Shown here piece by piece: positions 19,103-27,858 of a DNA stretch of 64,000 nt. Source of the DNA: ZC4RG30 sp963777735 (GTDB taxonomy: Bacteria; Pseudomonadota; Gammaproteobacteria; Steroidobacterales; Steroidobacteraceae); contig CAVZRQ010000005.1 of assembly GCA_963777735.1 (NCBI GenBank), forward strand, positions 583,079-647,078, read 5' to 3'. Within the stretch, counting starts at the first letter, position 1. Each line of letters starts with the position of its first letter. The position numbers and the translations under genes were made by a program. The notes under the pieces are model-generated. The model was not told the DNA's origin and ran no database searches. It was given only the letters and a program-made list of their open reading frames with translations.

Positions 19103-20473
19103 CTAGGCCGATGGCAGTGTCGCCAGCGTGGCGGCCAGCCCGACGTAGTTCGCCGGAGTCAGTGCCAGCAACGCCTTGCGGCGGGGCTCGGGCAGCGGCA
19201 GGGCACGGATCAGCTCTGCCAGCAGTTCGCGGGTCAGTGGCTTGCCGCGCGAGTGTTCCTTGAGCAGTTCGTAACCGTCGGGCACACCCTCGGCCCGCAG
19301 CACCGTCTGTACCGCTTCGGCCAGCACTTCCCAGGCGTCGTCCAGGTCTGCGGCCAGGCGCTGCGGGTTGGGGGCGATCTTGCCCAGGCCCCGCAGGGCC
19401 GAGCGCCAGGCAATCAGGCAGTGACCCAGCGCGACGCCCACATTGCGCAGCACGGTGGAGTCGGTGAGATCGCGCTGCCAGCGCGAGATGGGCAGCTTCT
19501 CGGAAAAATGCCGCAGCAGGGCGTTGGCGACACCGAGATTGCCTTCGGCATTCTCGAAATCGATGGGATTGATCTTGTGCGGCATGGTGGAGGAGCCCAC
19601 CTCGCCCGCCACCGGACGCTGCCGCAGATAGCCCAGCGACACATAGCCCCAGATGTCGCGGCACATGTCGATGCCGATGACATTGATGGCGGCCAGTGCA
19701 TCGCAGTATTCGCCGATCCAGTCATGCGGCTCGATCTGCGTGGTGTGACCGTTCCAGCTGAGTTCGCAGCGTTGCACGAACTGCCGGGAGATGGCGATCC
19801 AGTCGAGCGCAGGGAACGCCACCACATGCGCATTGAAATTGCCGACCGCGCCATTCCACTTGCCGAGAATTTCCACACGCGCGAGCCGGAGACGGGCGCG
19901 CAGCAGGCGCGCATGAATGTTCGCGAATTCCTTGCCCAGCGTGGTGGGCGAGGCAGTCTGGCCATGGGTGCGCGCCAGCATCGGCAATGCGGCATTGGCG
20001 GCGGCGATGTCCGCGATGGTCTTGAGCAATGCATCAATCGCCGGCAGCAGTTGCTCGGTGCGGGCGCGGGCCAGCAGGCGTGCGTAGCTGAGGTTGTTGA
20101 TGTCTTCCGAGGTGCAGCCAAAATGCACCAGCTCGAGCTGGGCTGGCGTTGCGCCGCTGGCCTTGAGTTCGTCGCGCACGAAATACTCGACGGCCTTGAC
20201 GTCGTGATTGATGCGTTTCTCGATGTTCTTGACGGTGACCGGGCTGGATTCACCCGGATCGGCAGCAAGCTGCTCCAGCCTCTGGCGCATGGCCGGCGCG
20301 AAATCGGCCACCGGCTGGCCGCGCAGCACATCGCCCAGCTGCAGCGTCCACAGTGCCTCGACGCGGATGCGTTCGCGCACCAGTCCGCTTTCGGACAGCA
20401 GCTGTGCGAGGCCTTCGGTTGCCGCGCGATAGCGTCCGTCTACGGGGGAAAGTGCGGTGAGGCTTGAGTCCAT
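19103..20473 (-). CDS. purB: Adenylosuccinate lyase
   Basis: PurB cleaves succinyl-AICAR and adenylosuccinate, releasing fumarate, in two steps of purine synthesis. The 456-residue protein is of the E. coli-type PurB length. It has the superfamily signature GSSTMPHKINPIDFENAEGN, where the flexible loop carries the catalytic Ser, and upstream motifs CTSEDINNLSYA and ARTHGQTASPTTLGKE. ATG 20473 gives the expected N-terminus MDSSLTALSPVDGRYR. The gene is divergent from fumC with an 82-bp gap. The product fumarate is the substrate of the adjacent FumC, but a regulatory link is not shown. Confidence 0.97.
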   Translation of the reverse strand: MDSSLTALSPVDGRYRAATEGLAQLLSESGLVRERIRVEALWTLQLGDVLRGQPVADFAPAMRQRLEQLAADPGESSPVTVKNIEKRINHDVKAVEYFVRDELKASGATPAQLELVHFGCTSEDINNLSYARLLARARTEQLLPAIDALLKTIADIAAANAALPMLARTHGQTASPTTLGKEFANIHARLLRARLRLARVEILGKWNGAVGNFNAHVVAFPALDWIAISRQFVQRCELSWNGHTTQIEPHDWIGEYCDALAAINVIGIDMCRDIWGYVSLGYLRQRPVAGEVGSSTMPHKINPIDFENAEGNLGVANALLRHFSEKLPISRWQRDLTDSTVLRNVGVALGHCLIAWRSALRGLGKIAPNPQRLAADLDDAWEVLAEAVQTVLRAEGVPDGYELLKEHSRGKPLTRELLAELIRALPLPEPRRKALLALTPANYVGLAATLATLPSA

Positions 20474-20555
20474 GGTGTTGGCGGCCGCTGCGGGGCCGTG
20501 CGAATGTTAGGATGCGCGCATCATAACTGATGCTGATGAAGGCGGAGCGGCACGC

Positions 20556-21962
20556 ATGGCAACTGAAGAATTCCGGATCGAGCGCGACAGCATGGGCGAG
20601 CTGAAGGTCCCCGTCGATGCTTTGTGGGGCGCGCAGACCCAGCGGGCCGTGCAGAATTTTCCGATCAGTGGCAGGCCCATGCCGCGTGCATTCATTCGCG
20701 CCGTGGCGCTGATCAAGGCAGCTGCGGCCCGCGCCAATGCATCGCTGGGCCTGCTCGACTCCGCCATCGCCGGGTCGATCGTCGCGGCATCGGAAGATGT
20801 CGCCGCCGGTGGCTACGATGCGCAGTTCCCGGTGGATGTCTTCCAGACCGGCTCTGGCACCAGCACCAACATGAATGCCAACGAGGTCATCGCGCGCCTC
20901 GCGGCGCAGCGCCTCGGGCGGCCGGTGCACGCCAATGACGAAGTGAACATGGGGCAGAGCAGCAACGACGTGATTCCCACGGCGATCCACGTGAGTGCGG
21001 CGCTGCTGTGGCGCGAATCCCTGCTGCCTTCGCTCTCGCACCTGGCTGCCGTGCTGCGCAACAAGGAAGGCGAGGTCGGCCATGTCGTGAAGACCGGACG
21101 CACGCATCTGATGGATGCGATGCCGGTCACCTTCGGCCAGGAGATCGGCGCCTGGCGCACCCAGGTCGAGAAGGGCATCGAGCGTGTGACGGCGGTGGAG
21201 GCCAGGCTGCTGCAGCTGGCACAGGGCGGCACTGCAGTGGGCACCGGCATCAATGCGCATCCGGAATTCGCGGCGCGCTTCTGCGCCGAACTTTCGCGCG
21301 CAACCGGGCTGCCGTTCCGCCCGAATACGAGCCTGTTCGAGGGCATCGCGACGCAGGACACGGCCGTCGAGCTTTCCGGTCAGCTGAAGACTGTCGCCGT
21401 CAGCCTCATGAAGATCGCCAACGACCTGCGCTGGATGAACAGCGGGCCGCTGGCCGGCCTCGGCGAGATTGCACTGCCGGCGCTGCAGCCTGGCAGCAGC
21501 ATCATGCCGGGCAAGGTCAACCCGGTGATTCCCGAGGCCACCGCGATGGTGGCGGCAGAAGTCATGGGCAACGACGTGACCATTTCGGTGGCGGGCCAGT
21601 CCGGCAATTTCCAGCTCAACGTGATGCTGCCGGTCATCGCCTACAAGCTCATCGAGAGCCTGCGGCTGCTGGCCAATGTGTCGCGCGCGCTGGGCGATGC
21701 CGCGATTGCCGGCTTCACCGTCAACGAATCGCGGCTGAAGGATGCGCTCGAGCGCAATCCGATCCTGGTCACGGCCCTGAATCCGGTGATCGGTTACGAA
21801 AAGGGCGCGGCCATTGCCAAGAAGGCCTACGCCGAAGGCAAGCCCATCATCGAGGTGGCGGCAAAGAATACGGATCTGCCGCTCGCACAGCTGCAGGCTC
21901 TGCTGGATCCGGCCGAACTCACCCAGGGTGGCATCAAGGGAGGCACGAGCGGAGGAGGGTGA
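20556..21962 (+). CDS. fumC: Class II fumarate hydratase
   Basis: FumC is the iron-free, oxygen-stable fumarase of the TCA cycle. The 468-residue protein has the signature GSSIMPGKVNPV with the catalytic loop Ser, the active-site TGRTHLMDAMPV (His), and substrate segments TSTNMNANEVI and GQSSNDVIPTAIH. The length equals E. coli FumC. The stop TGA overlaps the ATG of nudL (TGATG), so the NUDIX gene and probably mazG are translated from the same message. The gene is divergent from purB. Confidence 0.96.
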   Translation: MATEEFRIERDSMGELKVPVDALWGAQTQRAVQNFPISGRPMPRAFIRAVALIKAAAARANASLGLLDSAIAGSIVAASEDVAAGGYDAQFPVDVFQTGSGTSTNMNANEVIARLAAQRLGRPVHANDEVNMGQSSNDVIPTAIHVSAALLWRESLLPSLSHLAAVLRNKEGEVGHVVKTGRTHLMDAMPVTFGQEIGAWRTQVEKGIERVTAVEARLLQLAQGGTAVGTGINAHPEFAARFCAELSRATGLPFRPNTSLFEGIATQDTAVELSGQLKTVAVSLMKIANDLRWMNSGPLAGLGEIALPALQPGSSIMPGKVNPVIPEATAMVAAEVMGNDVTISVAGQSGNFQLNVMLPVIAYKLIESLRLLANVSRALGDAAIAGFTVNESRLKDALERNPILVTALNPVIGYEKGAAIAKKAYAEGKPIIEVAAKNTDLPLAQLQALLDPAELTQGGIKGGTSGGG

Positions 21963-22618
21963 TGACGGCACCTGCAACCAATTCCTCCCTGCGGGATGCC
22001 GCCTGGCACCGGTTGCTTGCCCGCCTTGCCAACAGCCGGCCGGAACACGATGCGCAGTCCGTGCGCATCGGCGCCGGGCTTGCAGACAGCACCGATCCGC
22101 GTCTGCTGCAGTTGATTCCCCCGGACCTGCGCCATGCCGCAGTACTCATCGGTCTGGTTGATTCCGCCGCATCGCCGGGCATGCTGTTGACCGTTCGCGC
22201 CGGCCATCTGCGGCAGCACGCAGGCCAGATTGCTTTTCCCGGTGGCGTGATCGAGGCGGCCGATACAGGCCCGGCTGCGGCGGCACTTCGTGAAGCGCAG
22301 GAGGAAGTGGGGCTGGACGCGGAAGACGCAACAGTCATCGGCTATCTGCCCGACCAGATCGTGCTGACCGGATTCCGGATCACGCCTGTCGTGGCGCACA
22401 TTGCCCCCACGTTCGCGCCACGCATCGACGCCGCCGAGGTGCAGAGCGCTTTCGTGCTGCCGTTTGCGGCTTTGCTGGATGCAGGCAACGAACGACAAGG
22501 CCTGCGGAACATGGCCGGCATCGAGGTCGCCGTGCGCGACCTGCAGTTCGGCGAGCACCGCATCTGGGGGGCCACGGCCGGCATGCTGTTCGCGCTGCGC
22601 GCACTGGCGCTGTCATGA
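21962..22618 (+). CDS. CoA pyrophosphatase-like NUDIX hydrolase (NudL type)
   Basis: The 218-residue protein carries the NUDIX box GGVIEAADTGPAAAALREAQEEVG. Just before it lies the CoA-pyrophosphatase signature LLTVRAGHLRQHAGQIAFPGG, the LLTxRxxxLRxHxGQxxFPGG pattern of NudL/CoAse enzymes. These split coenzyme A or its oxidised forms into phosphopantetheine and ADP-type products. The start is set by the overlap with fumC; the open frame extends upstream only as a shadow of fumC. The stop overlaps the mazG ATG. Two nucleotide-housekeeping pyrophosphohydrolases in tandem suggest a small metabolite-cleaning unit. Confidence 0.85.
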   Translation: MTAPATNSSLRDAAWHRLLARLANSRPEHDAQSVRIGAGLADSTDPRLLQLIPPDLRHAAVLIGLVDSAASPGMLLTVRAGHLRQHAGQIAFPGGVIEAADTGPAAAALREAQEEVGLDAEDATVIGYLPDQIVLTGFRITPVVAHIAPTFAPRIDAAEVQSAFVLPFAALLDAGNERQGLRNMAGIEVAVRDLQFGEHRIWGATAGMLFALRALALS

Positions 22619-23413
22619 GCGGGTCAGGGGGCGGCACCGGATCACTGGAGGGAATGGTGCGTCTGCTGGCGGTGATGCGGCGGCTGCGTGATCCTTCGGC
22701 TGGCTGTCCCTGGGATCTGGCGCAGGACTCCCGCTCGCTGGCCCGCTATGCGCTCGAGGAAGCCTACGAGGTAGTGAGTGCGATCGAATCCGGATCCGAC
22801 ACGGCGCTGCGCGATGAACTCGGCGATCTGTTGTTCCAGGTCGTGTTCCATGCGCAACTCGCGGCCGAACAGGGTCGCTACGATTTCAATGCAGTGGCCG
22901 CTGGCATCGCCGACAAGCTCGAGCACCGGCATCCCCATGTGTTCGGCGAGGTTGGCAGCGAACACCCGCAATGGGAGGCCATCAAGGCCAGTCGAACGCG
23001 CGGCGCGCGGCGCCACGGGTGCGCTGGACGATGTGCCACTGGCGCTGCCGGCTCTGGCCCGCGCCACGAAGCTCGGCAAACGTGCGGCGACAGTGGGATT
23101 CGACTGGCCCGACGCAGCGGGCCCGCATGCCAAGGTGATCGAGGAGCTGGCCGAGGTCGAAGCGGCAAGGGGCGGCGCGCCAGGCTCCACGGTCGAGGAC
23201 GAAGTGGGGGATCTGCTGCTGGCGGTGACCAGTTACGCCCGACATCTCAAGGTGGATCCGGAGACAGCCCTGCGCCGCGCGAATGCGCGCTTCGAAGGGC
23301 GCTTCCGGGCGATGGAAGAAGTGGCCCGGCGCCGGGGGCTCGACCTGGCCGGAATTTCGCCAGAAGAACTGGATCAGCTCTGGGAAGCCGTGAAAAAGAG
23401 CGTTCAGTCCTGA
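22615..23413 (+). CDS. mazG: Nucleoside triphosphate pyrophosphohydrolase MazG (one-base frameshift in assembly)
   Basis: MazG hydrolyses NTPs and dNTPs to monophosphates. The first MazG domain shows DLAQDSRSLARYALEEAYEV and RDELGDLLFQVVFHA (metal-binding EExxE...ExxD pattern). The second shows KVIEELAEVEAA and VEDEVGDLLLAVTSYARH. The frame changes near 22990: one extra A after AAGGCC explains it and restores WEAIKAVERAARGA. The repaired length is about 265 residues, equal to E. coli MazG (263). The ATG overlaps the nudL stop. A frame-one tail to 23469 is a false continuation. Confidence 0.88.
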
Positions 23414-23482
23414 TTCATCGGCCCGGCAGCAGTATTGCCCCCAAGCCCGCAGAACACCCCACGGGCTGAGGATGGAGGCAAC

Positions 23483-24052
23483 ATGAAAAACAGGATTCTC
23501 ATCAGCGCAGTGGCTCTGGCCATCGCCGCAATTTCCGGCAGCGCACTGGCCGACAACGGCAAGTACCGTGGTGACCGCGATCGTGATCGCGGCTATCGCG
23601 ACTCCGACTACGCGCGGGTTGTGCGGGTGGAGCCAATGGTCGAGCGCGTTCGTTACAGCGTGCCGGTGGAGCAATGCTGGATCGAAGAGCGCGTGCGTTC
23701 GGGCTCGCGCTCGAGCAATGCCGGCGCAGCCGTCGTGGGTGGCGTGATTGGCGCAATCCTCGGCAACAACATCGGCCATGGTGACGGGCGGCGTGCCGCC
23801 ACGCTGGGCGGTGCAGTGGTCGGTGCTGCGATCGGCAATGAAGTGGGCAAGTCGGACGGCCGCCGTGACTACCGCTCACCTCGTTACGAGGAAGTGGAGC
23901 GCTGCAGCACCCGTCACGAAGAGCGGTTCGAGGAGCGCGTGTCGGGCTACCGGGTAACCTATGAGTACAACGGCCGTCGCGGGGTAACCCAGCTGCCGTA
24001 CGATCCGGGTCGGCGCCTGCGGGTGGCGGTCGATGTTCATCCGCTGGGTTGA
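23483..24052 (+). CDS. Glycine-zipper outer-membrane-type protein (17 kDa antigen-like)
   Basis: The 189-residue protein has an N-terminal Sec signal (MKNRILISAVALAIAAISGS, cleavage near ALADNG). A charged Arg/Asp-rich stretch follows, then a glycine-zipper segment (GAAVVGGVIGAILGNNIGHG plus a second GGAVVGAAIGNEVG, about residues 76-120). The C-terminal domain has two cysteines. Glycine zippers of this 2TM type occur in surface antigens and SlyB-like proteins and are thought to insert into or pack against the outer membrane. There is no lipobox. The ATG at 23483 follows a strong GGAGG site. Its function is unknown. The gene precedes a PepSY/two-component cluster on the same strand. Confidence 0.78.
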   Translation: MKNRILISAVALAIAAISGSALADNGKYRGDRDRDRGYRDSDYARVVRVEPMVERVRYSVPVEQCWIEERVRSGSRSSNAGAAVVGGVIGAILGNNIGHGDGRRAATLGGAVVGAAIGNEVGKSDGRRDYRSPRYEEVERCSTRHEERFEERVSGYRVTYEYNGRRGVTQLPYDPGRRLRVAVDVHPLG

Positions 24053-24069
24053 TCACGTACGATAGGGCC

Positions 24070-24435
24070 ATGCAGCAAGGAACCACAGTAGCAGGCCGCC
24101 AGTGGCGGATCAGGGCCGGCATGTTTTTGCCGGTTCTGTGCGTTGCGCTGGGCCTGCATGTGCCCGCCCTGGCGATGTCCGAACCCAGGGGCGACAAAGG
24201 CGACAAGAACATTCAGGTGCCGCGGCAGGGCCTGCGCGAGTCGGCGCGGGCGTCCGAGGGTCTTTCCAAGGACCGGATCATTGCCATGGTTGAGAAGCGG
24301 TATGCCGGCGCGAAGGTGCTGAAGGCAGATGAAGGCAATCACAAGGGTCGCCGCATTTACGTGCTCCGCCTGTTGTCCAAGGAGGGACGTGTCAAGGATG
24401 TCCGGGTGGACGCTGAAACCGGTAGCGAGCTGTAA
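24070..24435 (+). CDS. PepSY-domain periplasmic protein next to a two-component system
   Basis: The 121-residue protein has an N-terminal hydrophobic signal (FLPVLCVALGLHVPALA) and one PepSY domain (about residues 70-118: SKDRIIAMVEKRYAGAKVL, then YVLRLLSKEGRVKDVRVDAE). PepSY modules bind or inhibit proteins outside the cytoplasmic membrane and are often encoded beside sensor kinases. It ends three bases before the response-regulator gene, so the three genes form an operon. A role as a periplasmic modulator of the downstream sensor is inference from position. ATG 24070 is preferred over an upstream ATG because it starts just ahead of the signal peptide. Confidence 0.75.
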   Translation: MQQGTTVAGRQWRIRAGMFLPVLCVALGLHVPALAMSEPRGDKGDKNIQVPRQGLRESARASEGLSKDRIIAMVEKRYAGAKVLKADEGNHKGRRIYVLRLLSKEGRVKDVRVDAETGSEL

Positions 24436-24438
24436 GTC

Positions 24439-25122
24439 GTGAGAGTACTGGTTGTAGAAGACGAAACGGCCATCCGCGAGGCCCTGCAGCGCGAGCTGAC
24501 CGCTGCCGGATTTTCCGTCGATGTGGCAGTCGATGGCGAGGAAGGTCTGTACGCCGGCCTCGAGTATCCCGTTGATGTGGCGGTGATCGATCTGGGGCTG
24601 CCCAAATTGCCGGGCCTGGATCTCATCCGCCGGCTGCGCGCCCAGGACAAACGCTTCCCCATCCTGGTGCTGACCGCGCGAGATCGCTGGCAGGACAAAG
24701 TGGAAGGGCTGGACGCCGGTGCCGACGACTACGTCGCCAAGCCATTTCATTTCGAAGAGGTTCTGGCGCGGCTTCAGGCCCTGTTGCGGCGAAGCGGCGG
24801 CTGGGCATCTTCGAGCCTCGCCTGCGGTCCGGTGGTGCTCGATACCCGCACCCAGACCGTATCGGTGGAAGGCAATCCGGTGGAGCTGACCACATTCGAG
24901 TACCGGATCCTCGAGCATCTGATGCTCAAGGCCGGAGATGTCATTTCCAAGACCGATCTCACCGAGCAGCTGTACGAGCAGGATTTCGAGCGCGACAGCA
25001 ACGTGATCGAAGTGTTCATCGGGCGGTTGCGTCGCAAACTGGATCCAGACGACCGCATCAAGCCGATCGAAACACTGCGCGGTCGCGGTTATCGTTTCGC
25101 GCTGGCGCGCAACGCCGGTTGA
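24439..25122 (+). CDS. OmpR/PhoP-family response regulator
   Basis: The 227-residue protein has a receiver domain (residues 1-115). Asp51 is the likely phosphorylation site in VAVIDLGLPKLPG, the acidic pair is at Glu8-Asp9, and the conserved Lys is in YVAKPF. A winged-helix DNA-binding domain (about 128-224) ends in the typical IETLRGRGYRF. The overall match is closest to PhoP-like regulators, but genes controlled cannot be read from the sequence. GTG start, three bases after the PepSY gene. The stop overlaps the start of the sensor kinase gene, the usual coupling of a cognate pair. Confidence 0.92.
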   Translation: MRVLVVEDETAIREALQRELTAAGFSVDVAVDGEEGLYAGLEYPVDVAVIDLGLPKLPGLDLIRRLRAQDKRFPILVLTARDRWQDKVEGLDAGADDYVAKPFHFEEVLARLQALLRRSGGWASSSLACGPVVLDTRTQTVSVEGNPVELTTFEYRILEHLMLKAGDVISKTDLTEQLYEQDFERDSNVIEVFIGRLRRKLDPDDRIKPIETLRGRGYRFALARNAG

Positions 25123-26486
25123 CTCCGGCTTTCGGCATGCGCTCGGTCAGTCAGCGCCTGCTGGTTTCCATCACGCTGCTGTTGCTGCTGTTTTTTGGTG
25201 TGATGGTTGCCGTGCTCGACGCCCGGTTCCAGCGCCTGGCGCGCGACTCCCTGCGTGAACAGCTGAATGCCCAGATCGTGGCATTGATTGCTTCGGCTGA
25301 ACCGGACAGCAGCGGTCGCATCGTGCCGCGACTCACCGATGCAGAATCCCGGCTCACGACGCCGGGGTCCGGTCTGTATGCCGCTGTCAGCGATGGCGGT
25401 GCAGAACCTTATTGGCGTTCGCCCTCCGCCGCAGGCAGCGTGCTTCGGTTCGGGCCACAGCAGGCGCCTGGCGTACGCAAGTTCCACTATCTCAGCGACG
25501 AACATGATGTGCGTCTGGCAGTGGTCAGCCTCGGCCTGCAGTGGGAAGACGAAGCCAGTGTGCTGACCTTCAGCGTGGCGTCCGACATGACTCCGTTTGA
25601 AGAACAGCTCGCTCGCTTCCGGCGTGGGTTGCTCAGCGGATTTGCAGTGGTGGCCGTGCTGTTGCTGTTGTCGCTGGCCGCGCTGCTGCGCTGGGCCCTG
25701 GCGCCGCTGCGACGTCTCGAGACGCAGATCCATTCGGTGGAGCGTGGCGAGCGTGAGCAGCTGGACGATCGCTGGCCCACCGAACTCGATGGCGTGGTGG
25801 CCAATCTCAATACCCTGCTGGGCGCCGAACGCACCCGCATTGCGCGCTATCGCGACACGCTCGGCAATCTCGCGCACAGCCTGAAGACACCACTTGCCGT
25901 ATTGCGCGCGAGCTTCTCGCCCGGTGCGCCCGGTGCGGCGCAGGTCAATGAGCAGGTGGACCGCATGTCGGTGATCATCGAACACCAGTTGCGCCGGGCG
26001 GCTACCAGCGGCGGTGCCAGCGTCGGACGCCATGCGGTGGAACTGTTGCCGATCGCGCAGGATCTGCGCAAAGCCTTGCTGAAGGTGCACGGCAGCAAGG
26101 ATTTCTCGCTGGAGCTGGCCATTGGTGCGGAGCTGCTGTTCGTGGGCGATCGCGATGACCTCACCGAGGCACTGGGCAACCTGATGGACAACGCCGCCAA
26201 GTGGTGCCGCTCCCGGGTGCGGGTGAGTGCGACCTTGCAGGACTCGGTCGGTGCAGCCCAGAAACTGGCGATCGTCGTGGAAGACGATGGTCCGGGTGTG
26301 GCGGCCATGGACCGGGAACGGGTGCTGGAGCGCGGCGCCCGGGCAGATGAGCACACGCCAGGGCATGGCCTCGGGCTGGCGATGGTGCGGGATATGGCCG
26401 GCTTGTATGGCGGCCGTCTCGCCATCGATGAATCAGCCCTCGGTGGCGCCCGGGTCGAGCTACGGCTACCTGGACGCATGAGGTAG
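25119..26486 (+). CDS. PhoQ-like sensor histidine kinase
   Basis: The 455-residue membrane kinase has two membrane helices (about residues 14-30 and 170-193) enclosing a periplasmic sensor domain of about 140 residues, then HAMP. The dimerisation/phosphorylation helix has LGNLAHSLKTPLAVLRA (phospho-accepting His). The ATP domain has the N box LMDNAAKWC, G1 EDDGPGV and G2 HGLGLAMV. The non-canonical HSLKTPLA instead of HELRTPL is the form found in PhoQ-type kinases. Start is uncertain: TTG 25119 overlaps the regulator stop and ATG 25137 gives MRSVSQRLLVS. It is the partner of the upstream regulator, probably modulated by the PepSY protein. Confidence 0.9.
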   Translation: MTPAFGMRSVSQRLLVSITLLLLLFFGVMVAVLDARFQRLARDSLREQLNAQIVALIASAEPDSSGRIVPRLTDAESRLTTPGSGLYAAVSDGGAEPYWRSPSAAGSVLRFGPQQAPGVRKFHYLSDEHDVRLAVVSLGLQWEDEASVLTFSVASDMTPFEEQLARFRRGLLSGFAVVAVLLLLSLAALLRWALAPLRRLETQIHSVERGEREQLDDRWPTELDGVVANLNTLLGAERTRIARYRDTLGNLAHSLKTPLAVLRASFSPGAPGAAQVNEQVDRMSVIIEHQLRRAATSGGASVGRHAVELLPIAQDLRKALLKVHGSKDFSLELAIGAELLFVGDRDDLTEALGNLMDNAAKWCRSRVRVSATLQDSVGAAQKLAIVVEDDGPGVAAMDRERVLERGARADEHTPGHGLGLAMVRDMAGLYGGRLAIDESALGGARVELRLPGRMR

Positions 26487-26496
26487 AATCGGGAGG

Positions 26497-27858
26497 ATGA
26501 GATCCCCCGAAATGACGACCTGGACCCCGACCAGCTGGCTGACCCGCAAAGCGCAGCAACAGCCGAATTATTCCGACGCCGCCGCGCTGGAGCGCGCCGT
26601 GTCGCAGCTGTCGCGGCTGCCGCCGCTGGTGGTTTCCTGGGAAATCGAGGCCTTGCGCGAGCGGCTGGCCGGCGCGCAGCGCGGTGAGTCCTTCCTGCTG
26701 CAGGGCGGGGATTGCGCCGAGAGTTTTGCCGATTGCGAGTCCGACCGCATCGCCAAACAGCTGAAGGTCATCCTGCAGGTCAGCCTGGTGCTGCTGCATG
26801 GCCTGAAGCGCCCGATCATCCGTGTGGGCCGCATGGCCGGGCAGTACGCCAAGCCACGCTCTGCGGATACCGAGACCAAAGACGGCGTCACGCTGCCGAG
26901 TTACCGCGGCGACATCATCAACCATCCGGAATTCACGCTCGAAGCCCGCGAGCCTGATCCGCAGCTGCTGTTGCGCGGTTACGAGCGCGCTGCGCTCACG
27001 CTGAATTTCGTGCGCGCGCTGATCGATGGCGGCTTTGCCGATCTGCATCATCCCGAATACTGGGATCTGGGTTTCCTCACGCATTCACCGGCGAAGGTGG
27101 CCTACGAAAACATCGTGCGCTCCATCGCCGATTCGCTCGACTTCTTCGAATCGCTCACCGGTGGTCCGGTGCACGATGCCGGTCGCATCGATTTCTACGC
27201 CAGCCACGAAGGCCTGCACCTGCAGTACGAACAGGCGCAGACGCGCTTCATTCCGCGTTCGCAGAACTGGTACAACCTGTCCACGCACATGCCGTGGATC
27301 GGCATGCGCACCGCGCAGCTCGATGGCGCGCATGTGGAATACTTTCGCGGTATCTCCAATCCGGTGGGCGTCAAGGTGGGCGCGGCCATGGACAGCGGCT
27401 GGCTGCAGGGTCTTGTCACAACGCTCAATCCGAACAACCAGCCCGGCCGGCTGACGCTCATCCATCGCTTCGGTGCGAAGGAAATCGAGAAGAACCTGCC
27501 GCGGCTGATCAGCGCCGTGAAGGAAACCGGGCAGACCGTGCTGTGGGTCTGCGATCCCATGCACGGCAACACCGAAAGCACGGTTGGTGGCTACAAGACC
27601 CGGCGTCTGGAGAACATCCAGAAGGAGCTCGAACTGGCCTTCGATGTGCACGAGGCCAATGGCTCGCGCCTCGGCGGTGTGCATCTGGAAATGACGGGTG
27701 AAGACGTGACCGAATGCACCGGTGGCGCACGTGGCCTTTCCGATGCAGACCTCGCCCGCGCTTATCGCACGCAGGTGGATCCACGACTGAACTACGAACA
27801 GGCACTGGAACTGGCTCTGGTGATCGCCGAGCGCAGCAAGAAGGCGCGGCGCCCCTGA
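26497..27858 (+). CDS. Class II 3-deoxy-7-phosphoheptulonate (DAHP) synthase
   Basis: The enzyme condenses phosphoenolpyruvate and erythrose 4-phosphate, committing carbon to aromatic amino acids. The 453-residue protein is the class II (plant/AroA-II) type: WTPTSWLTRKAQQQPNYSD start, FLLQGGDCAESF (metal Cys), VGRMAGQYAKPRS, LPSYRGDIIN, and GANTLP-like C-terminal TRRLENIQKEL. Type II enzymes occur in plants, actinobacteria and many proteobacteria. ATG 26497 has its GGAGG immediately adjacent (no spacer), so ATG 26512, giving MTTWTPTSW, may be the real start. The last bases overlap the proposed uvrC start. Confidence 0.93.
   Translation: MRSPEMTTWTPTSWLTRKAQQQPNYSDAAALERAVSQLSRLPPLVVSWEIEALRERLAGAQRGESFLLQGGDCAESFADCESDRIAKQLKVILQVSLVLLHGLKRPIIRVGRMAGQYAKPRSADTETKDGVTLPSYRGDIINHPEFTLEAREPDPQLLLRGYERAALTLNFVRALIDGGFADLHHPEYWDLGFLTHSPAKVAYENIVRSIADSLDFFESLTGGPVHDAGRIDFYASHEGLHLQYEQAQTRFIPRSQNWYNLSTHMPWIGMRTAQLDGAHVEYFRGISNPVGVKVGAAMDSGWLQGLVTTLNPNNQPGRLTLIHRFGAKEIEKNLPRLISAVKETGQTVLWVCDPMHGNTESTVGGYKTRRLENIQKELELAFDVHEANGSRLGGVHLEMTGEDVTECTGGARGLSDADLARAYRTQVDPRLNYEQALELALVIAERSKKARRP

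Noticed and set aside
18683..20467. A 594-codon plus-strand frame opposite purB
   Set aside because: The minus strand carries the intact purB signature; the plus-strand product has the repetitive Gln/Gly/Ala content of antisense translation.
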